Below are positions 35,919 through 45,126 of a stretch of 64,000 nucleotides of DNA, piece after piece. This DNA is from Novosphingobium sp. KCTC 2891. Lineage in GTDB: Bacteria > Pseudomonadota > Alphaproteobacteria > Sphingomonadales > Sphingomonadaceae. The stretch lies in assembly GCF_025938155.1 (NCBI RefSeq), contig NZ_JAPCZG010000003.1, positions 186,001 to 250,000 of the forward strand, in the 5' to 3' direction. The notes under the pieces are model-generated. The model did no database searches. It saw only the letters and a list, made by a program, of their open reading frames with translations, and was not told the DNA's origin. Position 1 is the stretch's first letter; the number at the start of each line of letters is the position of its first letter. The position numbers were made by a program, and so were the translations under genes.

Positions 35919-37082
35919 ATGTCGGATCTGGATACCTTCCGTCAGGAAATCCGCGCGTGGCTGGAGGAAAACTGCCCGCCGGAAATGCGCGAACCTGTGC
36001 GCGACGACGATGACGCCTGCTGGGGCGGTCGCAATTTCAAGTTCAAGAACGAGGCGCAAAAGCAGTGGCTCGAACGCTGCGCGGCCAAGGGCTACACCGT
36101 GCCCGATTGGCCCAAGGCCTATGGCGGCGCCGGGATGAGCGCAGCCGAAGCCAAGATCTGGCGCGAGGAAATGGTCCGCATCAATGCGCGTCCCCCGCTG
36201 TCGAGCTTCGGCATCTGGATGCTTGGCCCCGCGCTGCTGAAGTTCGGCACCGAGGAGCAGAAGGTCCATTACCTGAGCCAGATCGCGCGCGGCGAAATCC
36301 GCTGGTGCCAGGGCTATTCCGAGCCGGGTTCGGGTTCCGACCTCGTCAGCTTGCAGACCTTCGGTGAAGACAAGGGCGACCACTGGGTGGTCAACGGCCA
36401 GAAGATCTGGACTTCCTATGCCGACAAGGCCGACTGGATCTTCTGCCTGGTCCGCACCGACAAGGCGAACAAGTACCAGGGCATCAGCTTCCTGCTGTTC
36501 GACATGACCACGCCGGGCGTTTCGACCAAGCCGATCAAGCTGATCAGCGGCAATTCGCCGTTCTGCGAGACCTTCTTCGACAACGTCGTCGTGCCCAAGG
36601 ACCAGATCGTGGGCCAGCTGAACCGCGGCTGGGACGTGGCCAAGTACCTGCTGGGTCACGAGCGCGAGATGATCTCGGCCACTGGCGGCGGCGACCGCGC
36701 AGGCTCGCTCGGCGCCTCGCTGGCGCGCCACGGTGCGCTGGAAGATCCGGTGCTGCGCGGCCAGGTGGCGCTGTTCGACGTCGATGCGCTGGCCTTCACC
36801 TGCATGAGCGAGAAGTTCATGGACGAGGTCAAGATCGGCCGTGGCCATCCCGCCCAGCCCAACATGATGAAGTATGCCGGCACCGAGCTGAACAAGCAGC
36901 GGCTGGAACTGCTGATGTCGGCCGGCGGCAGCACCGCGCTCGAATGGGACAGCGAGGAGACCGAAGGCGGCGCGCTGCCGCGTTCGTGGCTGCGCACCAA
37001 GGCCAACTCGATCGAGGGCGGTACCAGCGAGGTCATGCTGAACGTGATCTCGAAGCGCATTCTCGAACTGCCGGGCGCCTGA
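35919..37082 (+). CDS. Acyl-CoA dehydrogenase (first of a tandem pair)
   Basis: 387-residue acyl-CoA dehydrogenase. FAD and substrate blocks are 'WCQGYSEPGSGSDLVSLQ', 'VVNGQKIWTSYADKADW' and, at the C-terminus, 'KANSIEGGTSEVMLNVISKR', which carries the Glu expected at the catalytic position of this subgroup. It is followed 87 bases later by a second, dissimilar acyl-CoA dehydrogenase. Such tandem pairs in actinobacterial sterol degradation form alpha2beta2 enzymes, so a heterotetramer is a reasonable inference. ATG 35919 has AGAGGAG upstream. Confidence 0.94.
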   Translation: MSDLDTFRQEIRAWLEENCPPEMREPVRDDDDACWGGRNFKFKNEAQKQWLERCAAKGYTVPDWPKAYGGAGMSAAEAKIWREEMVRINARPPLSSFGIWMLGPALLKFGTEEQKVHYLSQIARGEIRWCQGYSEPGSGSDLVSLQTFGEDKGDHWVVNGQKIWTSYADKADWIFCLVRTDKANKYQGISFLLFDMTTPGVSTKPIKLISGNSPFCETFFDNVVVPKDQIVGQLNRGWDVAKYLLGHEREMISATGGGDRAGSLGASLARHGALEDPVLRGQVALFDVDALAFTCMSEKFMDEVKIGRGHPAQPNMMKYAGTELNKQRLELLMSAGGSTALEWDSEETEGGALPRSWLRTKANSIEGGTSEVMLNVISKRILELPGA

Positions 37083-37109
37083 ACGCGGCGAACCGCTGAA
37101 CCCTTGACG

Positions 37110-37131
37110 GGGCGGGGCGCAGGCCCCGCCC
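37110..37131 (+). other. Intercistronic GC-rich hairpin between the tandem acyl-CoA dehydrogenases
   Basis: GGGCGGGGC (37110-37118), loop GCAG, GCCCCGCCC (37123-37131). No T-run. Third hairpin of this kind in the cluster. Confidence 0.6.
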
Positions 37132-37169
37132 GCACGTTCCCCCGGGAAGGGGGAGCCTGGAGAGACACG

Positions 37170-38309
37170 ATGCCTCTGTATCACAACGACGACCAGCAGA
37201 TGCTGGCCGATACCGTCACCGGTTTCCTCGCCGAGGAAGGCGGGATCAAGAAGCAGTTGCGCCACCTGCGCGACACCAATTGCCAGGACGGTTTTGCCCA
37301 CGCGCTGTGGAAGCAGTTTTCCGAAATGGGCCTGACCGGGATGCTCGCCGCCGAAACGGACGGCGGGCTGGGCATGGGCCATGTCGAGGCGGGGATCGTG
37401 CTGAAGGAAATCGGCCGCAACCTGACGCCGTCGCCGTTCCTGACCAGCTCGGTCATGGGCGTGACCGCTCTGGCCGATGCTTCGGCCGACCTCAAGGGCC
37501 GCTGGCTGCCCCGCGTGATCGCGGGTGAAGGCGTGCTGGCCGTCGCCATCGACGAAGGCGCCAAGCATCGTCCTGAGCGGATCGCCTGCCGCGCCGAGAA
37601 GGCGGGCAACGGCTTCCGCCTTTCGGGCCGCAAGGACTTCGTGGTGCAGGGCGCTTCGGCCGATGCGATCATCGTCGCCGCGCGCACTTCGGGCAGCGAT
37701 GGCGATGCCGATGGCTTGACCCTGTTCGCGGTGCCGAAGGATGCCGCCGGCGTGGGCCACAATTCGGTGCGGCTGGTGGACAGCGCGATGGCGAGCCACA
37801 TCACGTTCGACAATGTCGAGCTGGATGGCGGCAGTGTGATCGGCGAAGTCGATGGCGGCCGCGCGCTGCTGAACAAGGTGCTGAACGCCGGTCGCCTTGG
37901 CGCGGCGGCGGAGCAGGCGGGCGTGGCTTCGGGCGCGTTCGACATCACCACCAATTACCTGCGCACGCGCAAGCAGTTCGGCCAGCTGATCGGCGAATTC
38001 CAGGCGCTCCAGCACCGCGCCGCGCATCTCTATTCCGAGATCGAGATCGCCGATGCGACCGTGATCAAGGCGCAGCAGTTGCTCGATGCAGGATCGGAAA
38101 AGGCCGAGCTGATGGTCGCGGTGGCCAAGGCCAAGGCGGGCAAGGCGTCCAGCCTCGCGGTGCGCGAAGGCGTGCAGATGCACGGCGGCGTGGGCATGAC
38201 CGACGAATTCGACATCGGCCTCTACATGAAGCGCGATCGCGCGCTGGCCGAGTTCCTGGGCGACCAGTTCTACCACGCGCAGAAGGTGGCCGAACTGAGC
38301 GGCTACTGA
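37170..38309 (+). CDS. Acyl-CoA dehydrogenase (second of a tandem pair)
   Basis: 379 residues. The fold is that of acyl-CoA dehydrogenases: helical N-domain, then a degenerate middle domain ('GNGFRLSGRKDFVVQGASAD'), and a C-domain with 'YLRTRKQFGQLIGEFQALQH' and 'VREGVQMHGGVGMTDEFDIG'. The middle-domain FAD loop is much weaker than in the preceding gene and no clear catalytic Glu is seen at the usual site. That fits the non-catalytic partner of a two-subunit enzyme. Start ATG 37170 with GGAGAG upstream. Confidence 0.9.
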   Translation: MPLYHNDDQQMLADTVTGFLAEEGGIKKQLRHLRDTNCQDGFAHALWKQFSEMGLTGMLAAETDGGLGMGHVEAGIVLKEIGRNLTPSPFLTSSVMGVTALADASADLKGRWLPRVIAGEGVLAVAIDEGAKHRPERIACRAEKAGNGFRLSGRKDFVVQGASADAIIVAARTSGSDGDADGLTLFAVPKDAAGVGHNSVRLVDSAMASHITFDNVELDGGSVIGEVDGGRALLNKVLNAGRLGAAAEQAGVASGAFDITTNYLRTRKQFGQLIGEFQALQHRAAHLYSEIEIADATVIKAQQLLDAGSEKAELMVAVAKAKAGKASSLAVREGVQMHGGVGMTDEFDIGLYMKRDRALAEFLGDQFYHAQKVAELSGY

Positions 38310-38336
38310 GCACGGCGAACATGAAGGAATGAATGC

Positions 38337-38398
38337 GAAGGGCGGTTCGGCGAATAGGCGGAGCCGCCCTTCCTGCTTCGGGCACCGGGTGCCGAAGC
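38337..38398 (+). other. Tandem intercistronic hairpins
   Basis: First stem GAAGGGCGG (38337-38345) with CCGCCCTTC (38364-38372). Second stem GCTTCGG (38375-38381) plus CAC with GTG plus CCGAAGC (38392-38398). They fill the 109-base gap between the second acyl-CoA dehydrogenase and the SDR gene. TTCCT follows the first stem, so partial termination is possible. Confidence 0.55.
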
Positions 38399-38418
38399 AA
38401 GCAAGGGAGAGAGCGCAC

Positions 38419-39219
38419 ATGGATTTCAGCAAGCTGTTCAGCCTTGAAGGCCGGGTCGCGCTGGTGACGGGCGGATCGCGCGGGATCGGCGAGATGATCG
38501 CGGAAGGCTTCATCGCCGCAGGCTGCGAGCGGGTCTACGTCACCGCGCGCAAGGCCTCGGTGGTCGAGGAAACCGCCGCGCGGCTGGGTGAGCGCTGCAT
38601 TGCCTTGCCGGGCGATATTTCCACGATGGCCGGGATCGAGGCGCTCGCCGCCGACCTTGCCGCGCGTGAGAGCCGGCTCGACATTCTCGTCAACAATGCC
38701 GGCGCGGCGTGGGGTGCGGAGTTCGACCAGTTCCCCGAGAGCGGCTGGGACAAGGTGATGGACCTCAACGTCAAGACGCCGTTCTTCCTGACCCAGAAGC
38801 TGCACGGGCTGCTCCAGGCGGCCGCGGCAGATCGGCCGGCCAAGGTGATCAATATCGCCTCGATCGACGGCCTGCGTCCCAATGCGTGGGAAACCTACTC
38901 CTACCAGGCGTCGAAGTCCGCGCTGATCCACCTGACCCGGCGCATGGCGGCCCGGCTGATCAAGGACAATATCGTCGCCAGCTGCATCTGCCCCGGCGCT
39001 TTCCCGTCGGAAATGAACAAGGCCGCCGCGCTCAATCCCGAAGCTTCGGCCAAGGGCATTCCGTCGAAGCGCGTCGGCACGATCGAGGACATGGCAGGCG
39101 GCGCGATCTACCTCGCCAGCCGCGCAGGCGACTACGTGGTGGGCACGCCGCTTCCGATCGATGGCGGCATCGTCAACGGCTGGGTGCCGGAAGACGCCGT
39201 CGATCCCTCGGGGCACTGA
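38419..39219 (+). CDS. Short-chain dehydrogenase/reductase (second)
   Basis: 266-residue classical SDR. 'LVTGGSRGIGEMIAEGFIAA' binds the cofactor; an Arg in 'VTARKAS' after beta-2 suggests NADP(H). The catalytic Ser is in 'NIASIDGLRP', and Y-x3-K in 'YSYQASKSALIHL'. It differs from the SDR at 34880 in cofactor loop and active-site surroundings, so the two probably act at different steps. One base separates its stop from the lactonase-like gene. Start chosen at ATG 38419, with GGGAGAG upstream. Confidence 0.9.
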   Translation: MDFSKLFSLEGRVALVTGGSRGIGEMIAEGFIAAGCERVYVTARKASVVEETAARLGERCIALPGDISTMAGIEALAADLAARESRLDILVNNAGAAWGAEFDQFPESGWDKVMDLNVKTPFFLTQKLHGLLQAAAADRPAKVINIASIDGLRPNAWETYSYQASKSALIHLTRRMAARLIKDNIVASCICPGAFPSEMNKAAALNPEASAKGIPSKRVGTIEDMAGGAIYLASRAGDYVVGTPLPIDGGIVNGWVPEDAVDPSGH

Positions 39220-39220
39220 C

Positions 39221-40102
39221 ATGACCCGGACCCTGCGCACGCTGGTGGACGGCATCCACTTCGCCGAAGGACCACGCTGGCATGAAGGCCGGCTGTGGTT
39301 CAGCGACTTCTACAAGCATTCGATCTGCTCGGTCGGCCTCGGTGGCGACTTGCGAGTGGAACTGGCGGTGGATGACCAGCCCTCTGGACTGGGGTGGATG
39401 CCCGACGGTTCGCTGCTCTTCGTCTCGATGAAGAAGCAGCAGGTCTGGCGGCGCTGGCCCGATGGGCGCGTGGCGCTGCACGCCGATCTTGGCGGCATTT
39501 CCGTCCATATGTGCAACGACATGGTTGTCGCGGCGGACGGGCGCGCCTGGGTGGGCAACTTCGGTTTCGATCTTGACCGCACCGCGCGCGAGAAGGGGAT
39601 CGAGGCGATCTTTGCCGATACCCCGCTGGCCAGGCTGGCGAGCGTGGGACCGGACGGTGCGGTGTCGGTCGCCGCGGAAGGCTTGGCTTTTCCCAACGGC
39701 ATGGTGATCACGCCCGATGGCGGCACGCTGATCGTGGCGGAAACCTTCGGAATGCGGCTGACCGCGTTCGATATCGCGGCCGATGGCACCCTGTCGAACC
39801 GCCGGCTGTGGGCGGACACCGCGCCGCGCCTGCCCGACGGGATTGCGCTCGATGCCGAAGGGGCCATCTGGATCGCCAATCCGGGTGCGGCCGAATGCGC
39901 GCGAATCGCCGAGGGCGGGGCGGTGCTGGAAACGGTGCCGGTGGGCGATACCAACTGCTACGCCTGCATGCTGGGCGGTCCGGAAGGGCGCCACCTGTTC
40001 ATGCTTTGCGGTCCGCACAGCGATGCGGAAAAGGCGGCAGCGGCACCGCTGGGCGCTATTCTGGTGACGGAAGTGGACGTGGGCCGGGCGGGCCGGCCCT
40101 GA
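39221..40102 (+). CDS. SMP-30/gluconolactonase-like protein
   Basis: 293-residue six-bladed beta-propeller of the SMP-30/LRE family. The metal-binding Glu in 'HFAEGPRWHEGRLWFSD', the Asn in 'AFPNGMVITPDG' and the Asp in 'LPDGIALDAEG' are the expected Ca2+/Zn2+ ligands. Family members hydrolyse lactones. Within a catabolic cluster it could open a lactone made by an SDR or by a 4-hydroxyacyl intermediate. No signal peptide. Its position one base after the SDR stop argues for the same mRNA. Confidence 0.88.
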   Translation: MTRTLRTLVDGIHFAEGPRWHEGRLWFSDFYKHSICSVGLGGDLRVELAVDDQPSGLGWMPDGSLLFVSMKKQQVWRRWPDGRVALHADLGGISVHMCNDMVVAADGRAWVGNFGFDLDRTAREKGIEAIFADTPLARLASVGPDGAVSVAAEGLAFPNGMVITPDGGTLIVAETFGMRLTAFDIAADGTLSNRRLWADTAPRLPDGIALDAEGAIWIANPGAAECARIAEGGAVLETVPVGDTNCYACMLGGPEGRHLFMLCGPHSDAEKAAAAPLGAILVTEVDVGRAGRP

Positions 40103-40135
40103 ATCTTGACGCTCTAGCCCGTCAGGCCGTGCCCC

Positions 40136-40792
<657 letters not shown>

Positions 40793-40858
40793 GAGCGCTA
40801 GTGGCGCATCGCTGGCCCTTCGGTCAAGCCGGGGGCGGCGCGGACGGGCGCGGCGGCT

Positions 40859-41281
40859 TCAGGCCTTCTTGCCCTTTTCCGCCTGCTCGGCGACCTGTTC
40901 CTCGCCCTTGGCCTTTTGCGATGCCGCGTGGCGGCGATCGTAGAGCGTCTTTGCCAGAAGGCCGCCGCCGACCACGATTGCGCCCGGAACCGAGCGCGTG
41001 GCGACGCGGGCGAGCGCCGTGCCGACCAGCGTCTGGCCCAGGCTGCGGCCCTTGATGATCTTCTTCGCCTTTTTCGCGCCGAATTGCTGGCCAAGGATGC
41101 CGGTTTCCACGCCCCGGCGCAGCAGCGCGCCGCCGGCGCGCAGTGCGATGTCTGCCAAGATCACGGTGGTCATCGGGTTTGGACTGGGCGGCGGAACCGC
41201 GTCGGCGGCCTGCTTCGCGGTATCGGCGGTGTTGCGTCCGGCCTCGCCCAGCGTGCGTTTCGTGCGCTTCAACAGACCCAT
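40859..41281 (-). CDS. Hypothetical basic protein with Gly/Ala-rich helices
   Basis: 140 residues that I do not recognise. Visible: a basic N-terminus ('MGLLKRTKRTLGEAGRN'), a Pro-rich turn, a hydrophobic/Gly segment ('PGAIVVGGGLLAKTLYD', about 98-114) and a Lys/Glu-rich tail. 'GAKKAKKIIKGRSLGQTLVG' is strongly basic. There is no signal peptide. Codon use matches its neighbours and the ribosome site AAGGGC lies upstream. Possibly membrane-associated; function unknown. Confidence 0.65.
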   Translation of the reverse strand: MGLLKRTKRTLGEAGRNTADTAKQAADAVPPPSPNPMTTVILADIALRAGGALLRRGVETGILGQQFGAKKAKKIIKGRSLGQTLVGTALARVATRSVPGAIVVGGGLLAKTLYDRRHAASQKAKGEEQVAEQAEKGKKA

Positions 41282-41320
41282 CGGATGCCCTTGCCTTGCG
41301 GGGGCCGGATCAGGCCCGCC

Positions 41321-41830
41321 TTACTTCTTGCGGCCGAAATCCACCGTCACGACGTTGGAACCGTCCTCGGCCGGCTCAACGGCCGGCTTGTCGCCCTGTT
41401 CCCCGTCGTCTGCCGCCGAATCGTTGCCGGCATCCTCGAAGTCCTCGTCGTCGAGGTCGCCCGCAGCCTGGAACTGGAGGCCGAAATCGACCGCCGGATC
41501 GACGAAGGCGGTGATCGCGCTGAACGGAACCAGCAGGCTGGAGGGGATCTGGTTGAAGCTCAGCCCCACGCTGAAGTGGTCTTCCGCGACCTTCAGATCC
41601 CAGAACTTGTTCTGGAGAACGATGGTCATTTCGTCCGGAAAGCGCTCTTTCAGGCGGGTCGGGATCGACACCCCGGGGGCGCCGGTCTTGAACGTGATAT
41701 AGAAGTGATGGTTGCCGGGCAGGTGGCCGCCCGAAGATTCGACCTGCCCCAGCACGCGGCCGACGACGGCGCGCAGCGCCTCCTGCACGATTTCATCATA
41801 GGGGATCAGGCTATCGGGGCTTTCGGTCAT
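41321..41830 (-). CDS. sspB: SspB-family ClpXP adaptor (alphaproteobacterial type)
   Basis: 169-residue stringent-starvation-protein-B-like adaptor that delivers ssrA-tagged and other substrates to ClpXP. The folded part (about 10-125) has '[20 protein letters not shown]' and '[20 protein letters not shown]'. A long acidic linker (125-155) leads to the terminal '[11 protein letters not shown]', the ClpX-binding tail typical of SspB. Start ATG 41830; an upstream in-frame start adds four residues. Confidence 0.92.
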   Translation of the reverse strand: MTESPDSLIPYDEIVQEALRAVVGRVLGQVESSGGHLPGNHHFYITFKTGAPGVSIPTRLKERFPDEMTIVLQNKFWDLKVAEDHFSVGLSFNQIPSSLLVPFSAITAFVDPAVDFGLQFQAAGDLDDEDFEDAGNDSAADDGEQGDKPAVEPAEDGSNVVTVDFGRKK

Positions 41831-41949
41831 GGCGCATACCATTCGCCCCGCCGGGCCGCGCGGTCAAGGGGGCGTTGCCGCGCCGCGGGGCAAAGGGTGC
41901 GGATCAAGGGGCGATTGATTCTGCGTTCCACCGGCCTATAGGCGCTTCC

Positions 41950-42543
41950 ATGCGCACCGGATCGATCAAGCGGAAGACCGAGGAAACCGACATCGACGTG
42001 TCGGTCAATCTCGATGGCACCGGCACCTATCAGGTGGAGACGGGGATTGGCTTCCTCGACCACATGATCGAGCAGTTCAGCCGCCATTCGCTGATCGACG
42101 TGACCTGCCGGGTGAAGGGCGACCTCCATGTCGACCAGCACCACACGACCGAGGACAGCGCCATCGCGCTGGGCCAGGCCATTTCGCAGGCGCTGGGCGA
42201 CAAGAAGGGCATCGCCCGCTACGGCCACACCTATTCGCCGATGGACGAGGCGCTGAGCCGCGTGGCGCTCGACATCTCGGGCAGGCCGGTGCTGGTGTGG
42301 AAGGCCGCGTTCACGCAGCCGCGCCTTGGCGAGATGGACACCGAGATGTTCGAGCACTGGTTCCAGTCGATCAGCCAGGCCGCCGGCATCACGCTGCACA
42401 TCGAAAGCCTCTACGGCTCGAACAACCACCACATCATCGAAGGCATCTACAAGGGTTTCGCCCGCGCGATGCGACAGGCGGTGGCGATCGACCCGCGCAA
42501 GGCCGACGCGGTGCCGTCGACCAAGGGCATCCTCGGTGGCTGA
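41950..42543 (+). CDS. hisB: Imidazoleglycerol-phosphate dehydratase HisB
   Basis: 197-residue Mn-dependent dehydratase of histidine synthesis. His/Glu-rich metal blocks are intact: '[14 protein letters not shown]', '[16 protein letters not shown]' and '[16 protein letters not shown]'. It is the monofunctional type, without the phosphatase domain of enteric HisB. First gene of the local his cluster; hisH starts inside its last codons (8-base overlap). Confidence 0.97.
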   Translation: MRTGSIKRKTEETDIDVSVNLDGTGTYQVETGIGFLDHMIEQFSRHSLIDVTCRVKGDLHVDQHHTTEDSAIALGQAISQALGDKKGIARYGHTYSPMDEALSRVALDISGRPVLVWKAAFTQPRLGEMDTEMFEHWFQSISQAAGITLHIESLYGSNNHHIIEGIYKGFARAMRQAVAIDPRKADAVPSTKGILGG

Positions 42544-43156
42544 GATCGTCGCGCTGATCGACTATGGCGCGGGCAACCTGCGTTCGGTCCACAATGCGCT
42601 GATGGCGGCGGGCGCCGCAGAGGTTTCCGTCACCGCAGACCCGGAAGTCGTCCGCGCGGCGGACCGGATCGTGCTGCCCGGCGTGGGCGCGTTCAAGTCT
42701 TGCGCCGAGGCGCTGCGCGGTGTGCCGGGCCTGGTCGATGCAATGGAAGAGCGCGTGCTGGTGGGCGCGGCGCCGTTCCTGGGCATCTGCGTGGGGATGC
42801 AGCTGCTGGCTGACCGGGGCATCGAATTCGGCGTGACCGAGGGGCTGGGCTGGATCGGCGGCGAAGTGCGCCCGATCGAGCGGACCGACCCGGCGATCAA
42901 GGTGCCGCACATGGGCTGGAACGACGTGGAGCCCAGTCACCATGAAAGCCTGGTCGAAGGCGGCGAGGCCTATTTCCTCCATTCCTATCACTTCGTCACC
43001 GCGCAGGGGACGGATGTGGCAGCGATGACCGACCATGGCGGCGGGCTGGTCGCGGCGGTGGGGCGCGACAATATCCTTGGCGTGCAGTTCCATCCGGAAA
43101 AGAGCCAGGACTACGGACTCGCGCTGCTGGCGCGGTTCCTCGACTGGAAGCCCTGA
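42536..43156 (+). CDS. hisH: Imidazole glycerol phosphate synthase, glutaminase subunit HisH
   Basis: 206-residue class I glutamine amidotransferase that feeds ammonia to HisF. Nucleophile C85 is in '[11 protein letters not shown]'; the His-Glu pair is in '[13 protein letters not shown]'. GTG start at 42536 overlaps hisB; this start gives the canonical '[18 protein letters not shown]'. The gene is followed not by hisA but by a GH130 gene. Confidence 0.96.
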   Translation: MAEIVALIDYGAGNLRSVHNALMAAGAAEVSVTADPEVVRAADRIVLPGVGAFKSCAEALRGVPGLVDAMEERVLVGAAPFLGICVGMQLLADRGIEFGVTEGLGWIGGEVRPIERTDPAIKVPHMGWNDVEPSHHESLVEGGEAYFLHSYHFVTAQGTDVAAMTDHGGGLVAAVGRDNILGVQFHPEKSQDYGLALLARFLDWKP

Positions 43157-43223
43157 TCCGCCGCATGCGCGGGAACGTATAGCGGCGCCATGCCTTCCTC
43201 CGTCAACAAGGAGGGCCGGTTTC

Positions 43224-44375
43224 GTGACGCAGTTTCCCTATGACCGCCTCGTGCTGACGCCGCACGTGATCGACCTGTCGCGCTCCCCACTGGCGGGCCA
43301 CTTCGCTGCCGAGACTTATGTGCTGGGCGCGTTCAACCCCGGCATGACCGTGCTGCCCGGCGGCAACATCCTGCTGATGGTGCGCGTGGCCGAGGCGCTG
43401 CGCGAGCCGATCGTCGATGGCAAGGTCCACGCGATCCGCTGGGAGGACGGCGGCTACGTGCTCGACGGATGGCCGCTCGAACTGGTCGACACGGCGGATC
43501 CGCGCAAGTTCATGCTGGGTTCCGGGGCAGTGGGCGGCGGCGGCTGGAAGGTCATGGCGCTCACCTCGCTGTCGTGGCTGCTGCCGGTCGAGATGACCTC
43601 GGATGGGCTGGAAATCGTGGCGATCCACTATGACAAGGCTATCGCGCCGCAGGGTTCATACCAATGCTACGGCATTGAGGATGCGCGGATTTCGCGCATG
43701 GAGGACCGGTACTGGATGACGACCTGCTCGGTCAGCCCGGAGCGCCATTCCACCACGCTCTACACATCAGACAACGGGCTCGATTGGACGTTCGAGGGGA
43801 TCGTGCTCGATCACCAGAACAAGGACATGCTGATCTTCGAAGGGTTGGTGGAGGGCAAGTTCTGGGCGCAGACACGGCCGCTGGGCGATCTCTACTTCGC
43901 CTATCCGCCAGGCAGCGAATGGCGTCCGGGGCCATCGATCAATCTCGCCACCTCGCCCGACGGGCTGCACTGGAAGCCGCACATCGCGCCGCACATCCGT
44001 CCGCCTGCCGGAACCGTGGCGACCGCGCGCATGGGGGGCGGCGCGCCGCCGATCCTGACCGAGATCGATGGCAGGCGTGGCTGGCTGACGCTGTGGCACG
44101 GGGTGGAGCCGAAGGAAATCGTCGGTATCTACCGCACCTACTGGACGCTACTCGATGAAGCAGACCCGACGCGGGTGATTGCGACCTCAGACGGGCCGCT
44201 GCTGGAGCCGAACGCGGAGCTGACGCGGCCGCTGGAAGACCTGCTCTATTTGCGCGACGTGGTGTTCACCACCGGGGTGATCGACGCGGGCGACCGCTTC
44301 ATCGTCGCCTCGGGCGAGGCCGACCTTGCCTGCCGCATTACCCATGTGCCGAAGGAATCCTTCCGTTCGGCGTAA
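43224..44375 (+). CDS. Glycoside hydrolase family 130-like protein inside the his cluster
   Basis: 383-residue five-bladed propeller of the GH130 type (beta-mannoside phosphorylases and hydrolases). Blocks are 'AFNPGMTVLPGGNILLMVRV' near the start, 'QCYGIEDARISRMEDRYWM', and 'GGGAPPILTEIDGRRGWLTL'. GTG start at 43224 with a strong AAGGAGG 9 bases upstream. The protein has no signal peptide. It lies between hisH and hisA on the same strand, 67 and 21 bases from them, yet has no known link to histidine. The acid catalyst and the phosphate-binding residues should be checked to tell phosphorylase from hydrolase. Confidence 0.85.
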   Translation: MTQFPYDRLVLTPHVIDLSRSPLAGHFAAETYVLGAFNPGMTVLPGGNILLMVRVAEALREPIVDGKVHAIRWEDGGYVLDGWPLELVDTADPRKFMLGSGAVGGGGWKVMALTSLSWLLPVEMTSDGLEIVAIHYDKAIAPQGSYQCYGIEDARISRMEDRYWMTTCSVSPERHSTTLYTSDNGLDWTFEGIVLDHQNKDMLIFEGLVEGKFWAQTRPLGDLYFAYPPGSEWRPGPSINLATSPDGLHWKPHIAPHIRPPAGTVATARMGGGAPPILTEIDGRRGWLTLWHGVEPKEIVGIYRTYWTLLDEADPTRVIATSDGPLLEPNAELTRPLEDLLYLRDVVFTTGVIDAGDRFIVASGEADLACRITHVPKESFRSA

Positions 44376-44396
44376 TCCGCTGCTAGGCGCGCGGCC

Positions 44397-45125
44397 ATGA
44401 TCGTCTTTCCCGCTATCGACCTCAAGGGTGGACAGGTTGTCCGCCTTGCCGAAGGAGACATGGATCGTGCCACCGTTTACGGTGACGATCCCGCGCACCA
44501 GGCCGCGCTGTTCGCAGCCGCCGGCTCGCAATACCTGCACGTGGTCGATCTCGACGGCTCGTTCGCGGGCCGGGCGGAAAACCGCGAGGCGGTGGAAGGC
44601 ATTCTCAAGTCCTTCACCGGCCACGTCCAGCTCGGCGGCGGCATCCGCACGCGTGAGGCGGTCGAGGGCTGGTTCGATCTGGGCGTTGCGCGGGTGGTGA
44701 TGGGCACCGCCGCGCTGAAGGACCCGCAGTTCGTCAAGGACATGGCCAAGGAATTCCCTGGCGGGATCGTCGTGGCGGTAGACGCGCGCGACGGCATGGT
44801 CGCAACCGAGGGCTGGGCCGACGTGTCCGACGTCGAAGTCGTCGATCTCGCCCGCCGTTTCGAGGACGCCGGCGTCGCCAGCCTGCTGTTCACCGACATC
44901 GGCCGTGATGGCCTGCTCAAGGGCGTGAACATCGACGCAACCGTCGATCTGGCCCGCCGGGTCGATATCCCGGTGATCGCCAGTGGCGGGGTGAAGGGCA
45001 TCGACGATATCCGGATGCTCAAGATCCACGAAACCGACGGCATCGAAGGCGTCATCACCGGCCGCGCCCTGTTTGAAGGCCGGCTCGATCTGGCAGCGGC
45101 CATCGCCATGGCCGAGGCGGCCTGA
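44397..45125 (+). CDS. hisA: ProFAR isomerase HisA
   Basis: 242-residue TIM barrel, 1-(5-phosphoribosyl)-5-[(phosphoribosylamino)methylideneamino]imidazole-4-carboxamide isomerase. '[20 protein letters not shown]' with the catalytic Asp and '[15 protein letters not shown]' with the second Asp are present, as is the phosphate loop '[13 protein letters not shown]'. One base separates it from hisF. Confidence 0.97.
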   Translation: MIVFPAIDLKGGQVVRLAEGDMDRATVYGDDPAHQAALFAAAGSQYLHVVDLDGSFAGRAENREAVEGILKSFTGHVQLGGGIRTREAVEGWFDLGVARVVMGTAALKDPQFVKDMAKEFPGGIVVAVDARDGMVATEGWADVSDVEVVDLARRFEDAGVASLLFTDIGRDGLLKGVNIDATVDLARRVDIPVIASGGVKGIDDIRMLKIHETDGIEGVITGRALFEGRLDLAAAIAMAEAA

Positions 45126-45126
45126 C

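Noticed and set aside
35892..38513. 873-codon minus-strand frame opposite the tandem acyl-CoA dehydrogenases
   Set aside because: Shadow frame; the plus strand encodes two proteins with family motifs and ribosome sites.
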